Source of the DNA: Notolepis coatsorum
Taxonomy: Eukaryota > Chordata > Actinopteri > Aulopiformes > Paralepididae
Assembly (NCBI GenBank): GCA_963971535.1
Contig: OZ020589.1
Location: 97,774,384-97,838,383 of the forward strand
Length of the DNA stretch: 64,000 nt
Reading direction: 5' to 3'
Shown: positions 11,701 through 27,400 of the stretch, piece by piece
Layout: each line of letters begins with the position of its first letter
How positions within the stretch are numbered: the first letter of the stretch is position 1
The notes under the pieces: generated by a model
The model's database searches: none
What the model was told of the DNA's origin: nothing
The model's input: only the letters and a program-made list of their open reading frames with translations
Program-made: the position numbers and the translations under genes

Positions 11701-14700
11701 ACCATGTTGATGTTACACCAGGTCACAATACTAGCTCTAGTGTGGTGACCATGCTGATGTTACACCAGGTCACAATACTAGCTCTAGTGGTGACCATGTT
11801 GGTGTTACACCAGGTCACAATACTAGCTCTAGTCTGGTGATCATGTTGGTGTCACACCAGGTCACAATACTAGCTCTAGTGTGGTGACCATGTTGGTGTT
11901 ACACCAGGTCACAATACTAGCTCTAGTGGTGACCATGTTGATGTTACACCAGGTCACAATACTACAGTAGCTCTAGTGTGGTGACCATGTTGGTGTTACA
12001 CCAGGTCACAATACTAGCTCTAGTGTGGTGACCATGCTGATGTTACACCAGGTCACAATACTAGCTCTAGTGGTGACCATGTTGATGTTACACCAGGTCA
12101 CAATACTAGCTCTAGTGGTGACCATGTTGATGTTACACCAGGTCACAATACTAGCTCTAGTGGTGACCATGTTGATGTTACACCAGGTCACAATACTAGC
12201 TCTAGTGGTGACCATGTTGATGTTACACCAGGTCACAATACTAGCTCTAGTGGTGACCATGTTGATTTTACACCAGGTCACAATACTAGCTCTAGTGTGG
12301 TGACCATGTTGATGTTACACCAGGTCACAATACTGGCTCTAGTGGTGACCATGTTGATGTCACACCAGGTCACAATACTAGCTCTAGTGGTGACCATGTT
12401 GATGTTACACCAGGTCACAATACTAGCTCTAGTGTGGTGACCATGTTGATGTTACACCAGGTCACAATACTAGCTCTAGTGTGGTGACCATGTTGATGTT
12501 ACACCAGGTCACAATACTAGCTCTAGTGTGGTGACCATGTTGATGTTACACCAGGTCACAATACTAGCTCTAGTGTGGTGACCATGTTGGTGTTACACCA
12601 GGTCACAATACTAGCTCTAGTGGTGACCATGTTGATGTTACACCAGGTCACAATACTAGCTCTAGTGTGGTGACCATGCTGATGTTACACCAGGTCACAA
12701 TACTAGCTCTAGTGTGGTGACCATGCTGATGTTACACCAGGTCACAATACTAGCTCTAGTGTGGTGACCATGCTGATGTTACACCAGGTCACAATACTAG
12801 CTCTAGTATGGTGACCATGTTGATGTTACACCAGGTCACAATACTAGCTCTAGTGTGGTGACCATGTTGGTGTCACACCAGGTCACAATACTAGCTCTAG
12901 TGTGGTGACCATGTTGGTGTCACACCAGGTCACAATACTAGCTCTAGTGGTGACCATGTTGATGTTACACCAGGTCACAATACTAGCTCTAGTGGTGACC
13001 ATGTTGATGTTACACCAGGTCACAATACTAGCTCTAGTGGTGACCATGTTGATGTTACACCAGGTCACAATACTAGCTCTAGTGTGGTGACCATGTTGAT
13101 GTTACACCAGGTCACAATACTAGCTCTAGTGTGGTGACAATGCTGATGTTACACCAGGTCACAATACTAGCTCTAGTGGTGACCATGTTGGTGTTACACC
13201 AGGTCACAATACTAGCTCTAGTGTGGTGACCATGTTGGTGTCACACCAGGTCACAATACTAGCTCTAGTGTGGTGACCATGTTGGTGTTACACCAGGTCA
13301 CAATACTAGCTCTAGTGGTGACCATGTTGATGTTACACCAGGTCACAATACTAGCTCTAGTGTGGTGACCATGTTGGTGTTACACCAGGTCACAATACTA
13401 GCTCTAGTGTGGTGACCATGCTGATGTTACACCAGGTCACAATACTAGCTCTAGTGGTGACCATGTTGGTGTTACACCAGGTCACAATACTAGCTCTAGT
13501 GTGGTGACCATGTTGGTGTCACACCAGGTCACAATACTAGCTCTAGTGTGGTGACCATGTTGGTGTTACACCAGGTCACAATACTAGCTCTAGTGGTGAC
13601 CATGTTGATGTTACACCAGGTCACAATACTAGCTCTAGTGTGGTGACCATGTTGGTGTTACACCAGGTCACAATACTAGCTCTAGTGGTGACCATGTTGA
13701 TGTTACACCAGGTCACAATACTAGCTCTAGTGGTGACCATGTTGATGTTACACCAGGTCACAATACTAGCTCTAGTGGTGACCATGTTGATGTTACACCA
13801 GGTCACAATACTAGCTCTAGTGGTGACCATGTTGGTGTTACACCAGGTCACAATACTAGCTCTAGTGGTGACCATGTTGATGTTACACCAGGTCACAATA
13901 CTAGCTCTAGTGGTGACCATGTTGATGTTACACCAGGTCACAATACTAGCTCTAGTGTGGTGACCATGTTGGTGTCACACCAGGTCACAATACTAGCTCT
14001 AGTGTGGTGACCATGTTGGTGTTACACCAGGTCACAATACTAGCTCTAGTGGTGACCATGTTGATGTTACACCAGGTCACAATACTACAGTAGCTCTAGT
14101 GTGGTGACCATGTTGGTGTTACACCAGGTCACAATACTAGCTCTAGTGTGGTGACCATGCTGATGTTACACCAGGTCACAATACTAGCTCTAGTGATGAC
14201 CATGTTGATGTTACACCAGGTCACAATACTAGCTCTAGTGGTGACCATGTTGATGTTACACCAGGTCACAATACTAGCTCTAGTGGTGACCATGTTGATG
14301 TTACACCAGGTCACAATACTAGCTCTAGTGTGGTGACCATGTTGATGTTACACCAGGTCACAATACTAGCTCTAGTGTGGTGACCATGCTGATGTTACAC
14401 CAGGTCACAATACTAGCTCTAGTGGTGACCATGTTGGTGTTACACCAGGTCACAATACTAGCTCTAGTCTGGTGACCATGTTGGTGTCACACCAGGTCAC
14501 AATACTAGCTCTAGTGTGGTGACCATGTTGGTGTTACACCAGGTCACAATACTAGCTCTAGTGGTGACCATGTTGATGTTACACCAGGTCACAATACTAC
14601 AGTAGCTCTAGTGTGGTGACCATGTTGGTGTTACACCAGGTCACAATACTAGCTCTAGTGTGGTGACCATGCTGATGTTACACCAGGTCACAATACTAGC

Positions 14701-17160
14701 TCTAGTGGTGACCATGTTGATGTTACACCAGGTCACAATACTAGCTCTAGTGGTGACCATGTTGATGTTACACCAGGTCACAATACTAGCTCTAGTGGTG
14801 ACCATGTTGATGTTACACCAGGTCACAATACTAGCTCTAGTGGTGACCATGTTGATGTTACACCAGGTCACAATACTAGCTCTAGTGGTGACCATGTTGA
14901 TTTTACACCAGGTCACAATACTAGCTCTAGTGTGGTGACCATGTTGATGTTACACCAGGTCACAATACTGGCTCTAGTGGTGACCATGTTGATGTCACAC
15001 CAGGTCACAATACTAGCTCTAGTGGTGACCATGTTGATGTTACACCAGGTCACAATACTAGCTCTAGTGTGGTGACCATGTTGATGTTACACCAGGTCAC
15101 AATACTAGCTCTAGTGTGGTGACCATGTTGATGTTACACCAGGTCACAATACTAGCTCTAGTGTGGTGACCATGTTGATGTTACACCAGGTCACAATACT
15201 AGCTCTAGTGTGGTGACCATGTTGGTGTTACACCAGGTCACAATACTAGCTCTAGTGGTGACCATGTTGATGTTACACCAGGTCACAATACTAGCTCTAG
15301 TGTGGTGACCATGCTGATGTTACACCAGGTCACAATACTAGCTCTAGTGTGGTGACCATGCTGATGTTACACCAGGTCACAATACTAGCTCTAGTGTGGT
15401 GACCATGCTGATGTTACACCAGGTCACAATACTAGCTCTAGTATGGTGACCATGTTGATGTTACACCAGGTCACAATACTAGCTCTAGTGTGGTGACCAT
15501 GTTGGTGTCACACCAGGTCACAATACTAGCTCTAGTGTGGTGACCATGTTGGTGTCACACCAGGTCACAATACTAGCTCTAGTGGTGACCATGTTGATGT
15601 TACACCAGGTCACAATACTAGCTCTAGTGGTGACCATGTTGATGTTACACCAGGTCACAATACTAGCTCTAGTGGTGACCATGTTGATGTTACACCAGGT
15701 CACAATACTAGCTCTAGTGGTGACCATGTTGATGTTACACCAGGTCACAATACTAGCTCTAGTGTGGTGACCATGTTGATGTTACACCAGGTCACAATAC
15801 TAGCTCTAGTGTGGTGACCATGCTGATGTTACACCAGGTCACAATACTAGCTCTAGTGGTGACCATGTTGGTGTTACACCAGGTCACAATACTAGCTCTA
15901 GTCTGGTGACCATGTTGGTGTCACACCAGGTCACAATACTAGCTCTAGTGTGGTGACCATGTTGGTGTTACACCAGGTCACAATACTAGCTCTAGTGGTG
16001 ACCATGTTGATGTTACACCAGGTCACAATACTACAGTAGCTCTAGTGTGGTGACCATGTTGGTGTTACACCAGGTCACAATACTAGCTCTAGTGTGGTGA
16101 CCATGCTGATGTTACACCAGGTCACAATACTAGCTCTAGTGGTGACCATGTTGATGTTACACCAGGTCACAATACTAGCTCTAGTGGTGACCATGTTGAT
16201 GTTACACCAGGTCACAATACTAGCTCTAGTGGTGACCATGTTGATGTTACACCAGGTCACAATACTAGCTCTAGTGGTGACCATGTTGATGTTACACCAG
16301 GTCACAATACTAGCTCTAGTGGTGACCATGTTGATTTTACACCAGGTCACAATACTAGCTCTAGTGTGGTGACCATGTTGATGTTACACCAGGTCACAAT
16401 ACTGGCTCTAGTGGTGACCATGTTGATGTCACACCAGGTCACAATACTAGCTCTAGTGGTGACCATGTTGATGTTACACCAGGTCACAATACTAGCTCTA
16501 GTGTGGTGACCATGTTGATGTTACACCAGGTCACAATACTAGCTCTAGTGTGGTGACCATGTTGATGTTACACCAGGTCACAATACTAGCTCTAGTGTGG
16601 TGACCATGTTGATGTTACACCAGGTCACAATACTAGCTCTAGTGTGGTGACCATGTTGGTGTTACACCAGGTCACAATACTAGCTCTAGTGGTGACCATG
16701 TTGATGTTACACCAGGTCACAATACTAGCTCTAGTGTGGTGACCATGCTGATGTTACACCAGGTCACAATACTAGCTCTAGTGTGGTGACCATGCTGATG
16801 TTACACCAGGTCACAATACTAGCTCTAGTGTGGTGACCATGCTGATGTTACACCAGGTCACAATACTAGCTCTAGTATGGTGACCATGTTGATGTTACAC
16901 CAGGTCACAATACTAGCTCTAGTGTGGTGACCATGTTGGTGTCACACCAGGTCACAATACTAGCTCTAGTGTGGTGACCATGTTGGTGTCACACCAGGTC
17001 ACAATACTAGCTCTAGTGGTGACCATGTTGATGTTACACCAGGTCACAATACTAGCTCTAGTGGTGACCATGTTGATGTTACACCAGGTCACAATACTAG
17101 CTCTAGTGGTGACCATGTTGATGTTACACCAGGTCACAATACTAGCTCTAGTGTGGTGAC
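8739..17160. repeat. First-domain higher-order repeats of the minisatellite (1434-bp and 4901-bp periods)
   Basis: A unique 5-base insertion (ACTACAGTAGCTC instead of ACTAGCTC) marks six units at 9186, 9698, 11964, 14087, 14599 and 16033. Spacings are 512, 2266, 2123, 512 and 1434. Variant patterns repeat with offset 4901 (for example 8739 and 13640, 9740 and 14641, 10617 and 15518), and with offset 1434 between 14641 and 16075 and between 15518 and 16952. An 832-bp step (10617 to 11449) implies a shortened higher-order copy. The marker is absent after 16.1 kb, so this domain evolved separately from the rest of the array. Confidence 0.85.
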
Positions 17161-18429
17161 CATGTTGATGTTACACCAGGTCACAATACTAGCTCTAGTG
17201 TGGTGACAATGCTGATGTTACACCAGGTCACAATACTAGCTCTAGTGGTGACCATGTTGGTGTTACACCAGGTCACAATACTAGCTCTAGTGTGGTGACC
17301 ATGTTGGTGTCACACCAGGTCACAATACTAGCTCTAGTGTGGTGACCATGTTGGTGTTACACCAGGTCACAATACTAGCTCTAGTGGTGACCATGTTGAT
17401 GTTACACCAGGTCACAATACTAGCTCTAGTGTGGTGACCATGTTGGTGTTACACCAGGTCACAATACTAGCTCTAGTGTGGTGACCATGCTGATGTTACA
17501 CCAGGTCACAATACTAGCTCTAGTGGTGACCATGTTGATGTTACACCAGGTCACAATACTAGCTCTAGTGTGGTGACCATGTTGATGTTACACCAGGTCA
17601 CAATACTAGCTCTAGTGGTGACCATGTTGATGTTACACCAGGTCACAATACTAGCTCTAGTGTGGTGACCATGCTGATGTTACACCAGGTCACAATACTA
17701 GCTCTAGTGTGGTGACCATGTTGATGTTACACCAGGTCACAATACTAGCTCTAGTGTGGTGACCATGCTGATGTTACACCAGGTCACAATACTAGCTCTA
17801 GTGTGGTGACCATGCTGATGTTACACCAGGTCACAATACTAGCTCTAGTGGTGACCATGTTGGTGTTACACCAGGTCACAATACTAGCTCTAGTGTGGTG
17901 ACCATGTTGGTGTCACACCAGGTCACAATACTAGCTCTAGTGTGGTGACCATGTTGGTGTTACACCAGGTCACAATACTAGCTCTAGTGGTGACCATGTT
18001 GATTTTACACCAGGTCACAATACTAGCTCTAGTGTGGTGACCATGTTGGTGTTACACCAGGTCACAATACTAGCTCTAGTGTGGTGACCATGCTGATGTT
18101 ACACCAGGTCACAATACTAGCTCTAGTGGTGACCATGTTGATGTTACACCAGGTCACAATACTAGCTCTAGTGTGGTGACCATGTTGATGTTACACCAGG
18201 TCACAATACTAGCTCTAGTGGTGACCATGTTGATGTTACACCAGGTCACAATACTAGCTCTAGTGTGGTGACCATGCTGATGTTACACCAGGTCACAATA
18301 CTAGCTCTAGTGTGGTGACCATGTTGATGTTACACCAGGTCACAATACTAGCTCTAGTGTGGTGACCATGCTGATGTTACACCAGGTCACAATACTAGCT
18401 CTAGTGTGGTGACCATGCTGATGTTACAC

Positions 18430-21400
18430 CAGGTCACAATACTAGCTCTAGTGTGGTGACCATGTTGATGTTACACCAGGTCACAATACTAGCTCTAGTG
18501 TGGTGACCATGTTGGTGTCACACCAGGTCACAATACTAGCTCTAGTGTGGTGACCATGTTGGTGTCACACCAGGTCACAATACTAGCTCTAGTGGTGACC
18601 ATGTTGATGTTACACCAGGTCACAATACTAGCTCTAGTGGTGACCATGTTGATGTTACACCAGGTCACAATACTAGCTCTAGTGGTGACCATGTTGATGT
18701 TACACCAGGTCACAATACTAGCTCTAGTGTGGTGACCATGTTGATGTTACACCAGGTCACAATACTAGCTCTAGTGTGGTGACCATGTTGATGTTACACC
18801 AGGTCACAATACTAGCTCTAGTGTGGTGACCATGCTGATGTTACACCAGGTCACAATACTAGCTCTAGTGTGGTGACCATGTTGATGTTACACCAGGTCA
18901 CAATACTAGCTCTAGTGTGGTGACCATGTTGATGTTACACCAGGTCACAATACTAGCTCTAGTGTGGTGACCATGTTGGTGTCACACCAGGTCACAATAC
19001 TAGCTCTAGTGTGGTGACCATGTTGGTGTCACACCAGGTCACAATACTAGCTCTAGTGGTGACCATGTTGATGTTACAACAGGTCACAATACTACCTCTA
19101 GTGGTGACCATGTTGATGTTACACCAGGTCACAATACTAGCTCTAGTGGTGACCATGTTGATGTTACACCAGGTCACAATACTAGCTCTAGTGTGGTGAC
19201 CATGTTGATGTTACACCAGGTCACAATACTAGCTCTAGTGGTGACCATGTTGATGTTACACCAGGTCACAATACTAGCTCTAGTGTGGTGACCATGTTGA
19301 TGTTACACCAGGTCACAATACTAGCTCTAGTGTGGTGACCATGTTGATGTTACACCAGGTCACAATACTAGCTCTAGTGTGGTGACCATGCTGATGTTAC
19401 ACCAGGTCACAATACTAGCTCTAGTGGTGACCATGTTGATGTTACACCAGGTCACAATACTAGCTCTAGTGTGGTGACCATGCTGATGTTACACCAGGTC
19501 ACAATACTAGCTCTAGTGGTGACCATGTTGGTGTTACACCAGGTCACAATACTAGCTCTAGTGTGGTGACCATGTTGGTGTCACACCAGGTCACAATACT
19601 AGCTCTAGTGTGGTGACCATGTTGGTGTTACACCAGGTCACAATACTAGCTCTAGTGGTGACCATGTTGATGTTACACCAGGTCACAATACTAGCTCTAG
19701 TGTGGTGACCATGTTGGTGTTACACCAGGTCACAATACTAGCTCTAGTGTGGTGACCATGCTGATGTAACACCAGGTCACAATACTAGCTCTAGTGGTGA
19801 CCATGTTGATGTTACACCAGGTCACAATACTAGCTCTAGTGTGGTGACCATGTTGATGTTACACCAGGTCACAATACTAGCTCTAGTGGTGACCATGTTG
19901 ATGTTACACCAGGTCACAATACTAGCTCTAGTGTGGTGACCATGTTGATGTTACACCAGGTCACAATACTAGCTCTAGTGGTGACCATGTTGATGTTACA
20001 CCAGGTCACAATACTAGCTCTAGTGGTGACCATGTTGATGTTACACCAGGTCACAATACTAGCTCTAGTGGTGACCATGTTGGTGTTACACCAAGTCACA
20101 ATACTAGCTCTAGTGTGGTGACCATGCTGATGTTACACCAGGTCACAATACTAGCTCTAGTGTGTTGACCATGTTGATGTTACAGCAGGTCACAATACTA
20201 GCTCTAGTGTGGTGACCATGCTGATGTTACACCAGGTCACAATACTAGCTCTAGTGTGGTGACCATGTTGATGTTACACCAGGTCACAATACTAGCTCTA
20301 GTGTGGTGACCATGTTGATGTTAAACCAGGTCACAATACTAGCTCTAGTGTGGTGACCATGTTGATGTTACACCAGGTCACAATACTAGCTCTAGTGTGG
20401 TGACCATGTTGATGTTACACCAGGTCACAATACTAGCTCTAGTGTGGTGACCATGTTGATGTTACACCAGGTCACAATACTAGCTCTAGTGTGTTGACCA
20501 TGTTGGTGTTACACCAGGTCACAATACTAGCTCTAGTGGTGACCATGTTGATGTTACACCAGGTCACAATACTAGCTCTAGTGTGGTGACCATGCTGATG
20601 TTACACCAGGTCACAATACTAGCTCTAGTGTGGTGACCATGCTGATGTTACACCAGGTCACAATACTAGCTCTAGTGTGGTGACCATGTTGATGTTACAC
20701 CAGGTCACAATACTAGCTCTAGTGTGGTGACCATGTTGGTGTTACACCAGGTCACAATACTAGCTCTAGTGGTGACCATGTTGATGTTACACCAGGTCAC
20801 AATACTAGCTCTAGTGTGGTGACCATGCTGATGTTACACCAGGTCACAATACTAGCTCTAGTGTGGTGACCATGTTGATGTTACACCAGGTCACAATACT
20901 AGCTCTAGTGTGGTGACCATGCTGATGTTACACCAGGTCACAATACTAGCTCTAGTGTGGTGACCATGTTGATGTTACACCAGGTCACAATACTAGCTCT
21001 AGTGTGGTGACCATGTTGATGTTACACCAGGTCACAATACTAGCTCTAGTGTGGTGACCATGTTGGTGTCACACCAGGTCACAATACTAGCTCTAGTGTG
21101 GTGACCATGTTGGTGTCACACCAGGTCACAATACTAGCTCTAGTGGTGACCATGTTGATGTTACACCAGGTCACAATACTACCTCTAGTGGTGACCATGT
21201 TGATGTTACACCAGGTCACAATACTAGCTCTAGTGGTGACCATGTTGATGTTACACCAGGTCACAATACTAGCTCTAGTGTGGTGACCATGTTGATGTTA
21301 CACCAGGTCACAATACTAGCTCTAGTGGTGACCATGTTGATGTTACACCAGGTCACAATACTAGCTCTAGTGTGGTGACCATGTTGATGTTACACCAGGT

Positions 21401-24400
21401 CACAATACTAGCTCTAGTGTGGTGACCATGTTGATGTTACACCAGGTCACAATACTAGCTCTAGTGTGGTGACCATGCTGATGTCACACCAGGTCACAAT
21501 ACTAGCTCTAGTGTGGTGACCATGTTGATGTTACACCAGGTCACAATACTAGCTCTAGTGTGGTGACCATGCTGATGTTACACCAGGTCACAATACTAGC
21601 TCTAGTGGTGACCATGTTGATGTTACACCAGGTCACAATACTAGCTCTAGTGTGGTGACCATGCTGATGTTACACCAGGTCACAATACTAGCTCTAGTGG
21701 TGACCATGTTGGTGTTACACCAGGTCACAATACTAGCTCTAGTGTGGTGACCATGTTGGTGTCACACCAGGTCACAATACTAGCTCTAGTGTGGTGACCA
21801 TGTTGGTGTTACACCAGGTCACAATACTAGCTCTAGTGGTGACCATGTTGATGTTACACCAGGTCACAATACTAGCTCTAGTGTGGTGACCATGTTGGTG
21901 TTACACCAGGTCACAATACTAGCTCTAGTGTGGTGACCATGCTGATGTAACACCAGGTCACAATACTAGCTCTAGTGGTGACCATGTTGATGTTACACCA
22001 GGTCACAATACTAGCTCTAGTGTGGTGACCATGTTGATGTTACACCAGGTCACAATACTAGCTCTAGTGGTGACCATGTTGATGTTACACCAGGTCACAA
22101 TACTAGCTCTAGTGTGGTGACCATGTTGATGTTACACCAGGTCACAATACTAGCTCTAGTGGTGACCATGTTGATGTTACACCAGGTCACAATACTAGCT
22201 CTAGTGGTGACCATGTTGATGTTACACCAGGTCACAATACTAGCTCTAGTGGTGACCATGTTGGTGTTACACCAAGTCACAATACTAGCTCTAGTGTGGT
22301 GACCATGCTGATGTTACACCAGGTCACAATACTAGCTCTAGTGTGGTGACCATGTTGATGTTACAGCAGGTCACAATACTAGCTCTAGTGTGGTGACCAT
22401 GCTGATGTCACACCAGGTCACAATACTAGCTCTAGTGTGGTGACCATGCTGATGTTACACCAGGTCACAATACTAGCTCTAGTGGTGACCATGTTGATGT
22501 TACACCAGGTCACAATACTAGCTCTAGTGTGGTGACCATGCTGATGTTACACCAGGTCACAATACTAGCTCTAGTGGTGACCATGTTGGTGTTACACCAG
22601 GTCACAATACTAGCTCTAGTGTGGTGACCATGTTGGTGTCACACCAGGTCACAATACTAGCTCTAGTGTGGTGACCATGTTGGTGTTACACCAGGTCACA
22701 ATACTAGCTCTAGTGGTGACCATGTTGATGTTACACCAGGTCACAATACTAGCTCTAGTGTGGTGACCATGTTGGTGTTACACCAGGTCACAATACTAGC
22801 TCTAGTGTGGTGACCATGCTTATGTAACACCAGGTCACAATACTAGCTCTAGTGGTGACCATGTTGATGTTACACCAGGTCACAATACTAGCTCTAGTGT
22901 GGTGACCATGTTGATGTTACAGCAGGTCACAATACTAGCTCTAGTGTGGTGACCATGCTGATGTCACACCAGGTCACAATACTAGCTCTAGTGTGGTGAT
23001 CATGCTGATGTTACACCAGGTCACAATACTAGCTCTAGTGGTGACCATGTTGATGTTACACCAGGTCACAATACTAGCTCTAGTGTGGTGACCATGCTGA
23101 TGTTACACCAGGTCACAATACTAGCTCTAGTGGTGACCATGTTGGTGTTACACCAGGTCACAATACTAGCTCTAGTGTGGTGACCATGTTGGTGTCACAC
23201 CAGGTCACAATACTAGCTCTAGTGTGGTGACCATGTTGGTGTTACACCAGGTCACAATACTAGCTCTAGTGGTGACCATGTTGATGTTACACCAGGTCAC
23301 AATACTAGCTCTAGTGTGGTGACCATGTTGGTGTTACACCAGGTCACAATACTAGCTCTAGTGTGGTGACCATGCTTATGTAACACCAGGTCACAATACT
23401 AGCTCTAGTGGTGACCATGTTGATGTTACACCAGGTCACAATACTAGCTCTAGTGTGGTGACCATGTTGATGTTACACCAGATCACAATACTAGCTCTAG
23501 TGGTAACCATGTTGATGTTACACCAGGTCACAATACTAGCTCTAGTGTGGTGACCATGTTGATGTTACACCAGGTCACAATACTAGCTCTAGTGGTGACC
23601 ATGTTGATGTTACACCAGGTCACAATACTAGCTCTAGTGGTGACCATGTTGATGTTACACCAGGTCACAATACTAGCTCTAGTGGTGACCATGTTGATGT
23701 TACAGCAGGTCACAATACTAGCTCTAGTGTGGTGACCATGCTGATGTCACACCAGGTCACAATACTAGCTCTAGTGTGGTGACCATGTTGGTGTTACACC
23801 AGGTCACAATACTAGCTCTAGTGGTGACCATGTTGATGTTACACCAGGTCACAATACTAGCTCTAGTGGTGACCATGTTGATGTTACACCAGGTCACAAT
23901 ACTAGCTCTAGTGGTGACCATGTTGATGTTACACCAGGTCACAATACTAGCTCTAGTGTGGTGACCATGTTGATGTTACACCAGGTCACAATACTAGCTC
24001 TAGTGTGGTGACCATGTTGATGTTACACCAGGTCACAATACTAGCTCTAGTGTGGTGACCATGTTGATGTCACACCAGGTCACAATACTGGCTCTAGTGT
24101 GGTGACCATGCTGATGTTACACCAGGTCACAATACTAGCTCTAGTGTGGTGACCATGTTGATGTCACACCAGGTCACAATACTAGCTCTAGTGGTGACCA
24201 TGTTGATGTTACACCAGGTCACAATACTAGCTCTAGTGGTGACCATGTTGATGTTACACCAGGTCACAATACTAGCTCTAGTGTGGTGACCATGTTGGTG
24301 TCACACCAGGTCACAATACTAGCTCTAGTGTGGTGACCATGTTGGTGTCACACCAGGTCACAATACTAGCTCTAGTGGTGACCATGTTGATGTTACACCA

Positions 24401-27400
24401 GGTCACAATACTAGCTCTAGTGGTGACCATGTTGATGTTACACCAGGTCACAATACTAGCTCTAGTGGTGACCATGTTGATGTTACACCAGGTCACAATA
24501 CTAGCTCTAGTGTGGTGACCATGTTGATGTTACACCAGGTCACAATACTAGCTCTAGTGTGGTGACCATGTTGATGTTACACCAGGTCACAATACTAGCT
24601 CTAGTGTGGTGACCATGCTGATGTTACACCAGGTCACAATACTAGCTCTAGTGTGGTGACCATGTTGATGTTACACCAGGTCACAATACTAGCTCTAGTG
24701 TGGTGACCATGTTGATGTTACACCAGGTCACAATACTAGCTCTAGTGTGGTGACCATGTTGGTGTCACACCAGGTCACAATACTAGCTCTAGTGTGGTGA
24801 CCATGTTGGTGTCACACCAGGTCACAATACTAGCTCTAGTGGTGACCATGTTGATGTTACAACAGGTCACAATACTACCTCTAGTGGTGACCATGTTGAT
24901 GTTACACCAGGTCACAATACTAGCTCTAGTGGTGACCATGTTGATGTTACACCAGGTCACAATACTAGCTCTAGTGTGGTGACCATGTTGATGTTACACC
25001 AGGTCACAATACTAGCTCTAGTGGTGACCATGTTGATGTTACACCAGGTCACAATACTAGCTCTAGTGTGGTGACCATGTTGATGTTACACCAGGTCACA
25101 ATACTAGCTCTAGTGTGGTGACCATGTTGATGTTACACCAGGTCACAATACTAGCTCTAGTGTGGTGACCATGCTGATGTTACACCAGGTCACAATACTA
25201 GCTCTAGTGGTGACCATGTTGATGTTACACCAGGTCACAATACTAGCTCTAGTGTGGTGACCATGCTGATGTTACACCAGGTCACAATACTAGCTCTAGT
25301 GGTGACCATGTTGGTGTTACACCAGGTCACAATACTAGCTCTAGTGTGGTGACCATGTTGGTGTCACACCAGGTCACAATACTAGCTCTAGTGTGGTGAC
25401 CATGTTGGTGTTACACCAGGTCACAATACTAGCTCTAGTGGTGACCATGTTGATGTTACACCAGGTCACAATACTAGCTCTAGTGTGGTGACCATGTTGG
25501 TGTTACACCAGGTCACAATACTAGCTCTAGTGTGGTGACCATGCTGATGTAACACCAGGTCACAATACTAGCTCTAGTGGTGACCATGTTGATGTTACAC
25601 CAGGTCACAATACTAGCTCTAGTGTGGTGACCATGTTGATGTTACACCAGGTCACAATACTAGCTCTAGTGGTGACCATGTTGATGTTACACCAGGTCAC
25701 AATACTAGCTCTAGTGTGGTGACCATGTTGATGTTACACCAGGTCACAATACTAGCTCTAGTGGTGACCATGTTGATGTTACACCAGGTCACAATACTAG
25801 CTCTAGTGGTGACCATGTTGATGTTACACCAGGTCACAATACTAGCTCTAGTGGTGACCATGTTGGTGTTACACCAAGTCACAATACTAGCTCTAGTGTG
25901 GTGACCATGCTGATGTTACACCAGGTCACAATACTAGCTCTAGTGTGGTGACCATGTTGATGTTACAGCAGGTCACAATACTAGCTCTAGTGTGGTGACC
26001 ATGCTGATGTTACACCAGGTCACAATACTAGCTCTAGTGTGGTGACCATGTTGATGTTACACCAGGTCACAATACTAGCTCTAGTGTGGTGACCATGTTG
26101 ATGTTAAACCAGGTCACAATACTAGCTCTAGTGTGGTGACCATGTTGATGTTACACCAGGTCACAATACTAGCTCTAGTGTGGTGACCATGTTGATGTTA
26201 CACCAGGTCACAATACTAGCTCTAGTGTGGTGACCATGTTGATGTTACACCAGGTCACAATACTAGCTCTAGTGTGTTGACCATGTTGGTGTTACACCAG
26301 GTCACAATACTAGCTCTAGTGGTGACCATGTTGATGTTACACCAGGTCACAATACTAGCTCTAGTGTGGTGACCATGCTGATGTTACACCAGGTCACAAT
26401 ACTAGCTCTAGTGTGGTGACCATGTTGATGTTACACCAGGTCACAATACTAGCTCTAGTGTGGTGACCATGTTGATGTTACACCAGGTCACAATACTAGC
26501 TCTAGTGTGGTGACCATGTTGATGTTACACCAGGTCACAATACTAGCTCTAGTGTGGTGACCATGTTGGTGTCACACCAGGTCACAATACTAGCTCTAGT
26601 GTGGTGACCATGTTGGTGTCACACCAGGTCACAATACTAGCTCTAGTGGTGACCATGTTGATGTTACACCAGGTCACAATACTAGCTCTAGTGGTGACCA
26701 TGTTGATGTTACACCAGGTCACAATACTAGCTCTAGTGGTGACCATGTTGATGTTACACCAGGTCACAATACTAGCTCTAGTGTGGTGACCATGTTGATG
26801 TTACACCAGGTCACAATACTAGCTCTAGTGTGGTGACCATGTTGATGTTACACCAGGTCACAATACTAGCTCTAGTGTGGTGACCATGCTGATGTTACAC
26901 CAGGTCACAATACTAGCTCTAGTGTGGTGACCATGTTGATGTTACACCAGGTCACAATACTAGCTCTAGTGTGGTGACCATGTTGATGTTACACCAGGTC
27001 ACAATACTAGCTCTAGTGTGGTGACCATGTTGGTGTCACACCAGGTCACAATACTAGCTCTAGTGTGGTGACCATGTTGGTGTCACACCAGGTCACAATA
27101 CTAGCTCTAGTGGTGACCATGTTGATGTTACAACAGGTCACAATACTACCTCTAGTGGTGACCATGTTGATGTTACACCAGGTCACAATACTAGCTCTAG
27201 TGGTGACCATGTTGATGTTACACCAGGTCACAATACTAGCTCTAGTGTGGTGACCATGTTGATGTTACACCAGGTCACAATACTAGCTCTAGTGGTGACC
27301 ATGTTGATGTTACACCAGGTCACAATACTAGCTCTAGTGTGGTGACCATGTTGATGTTACACCAGGTCACAATACTAGCTCTAGTGTGGTGACCATGTTG

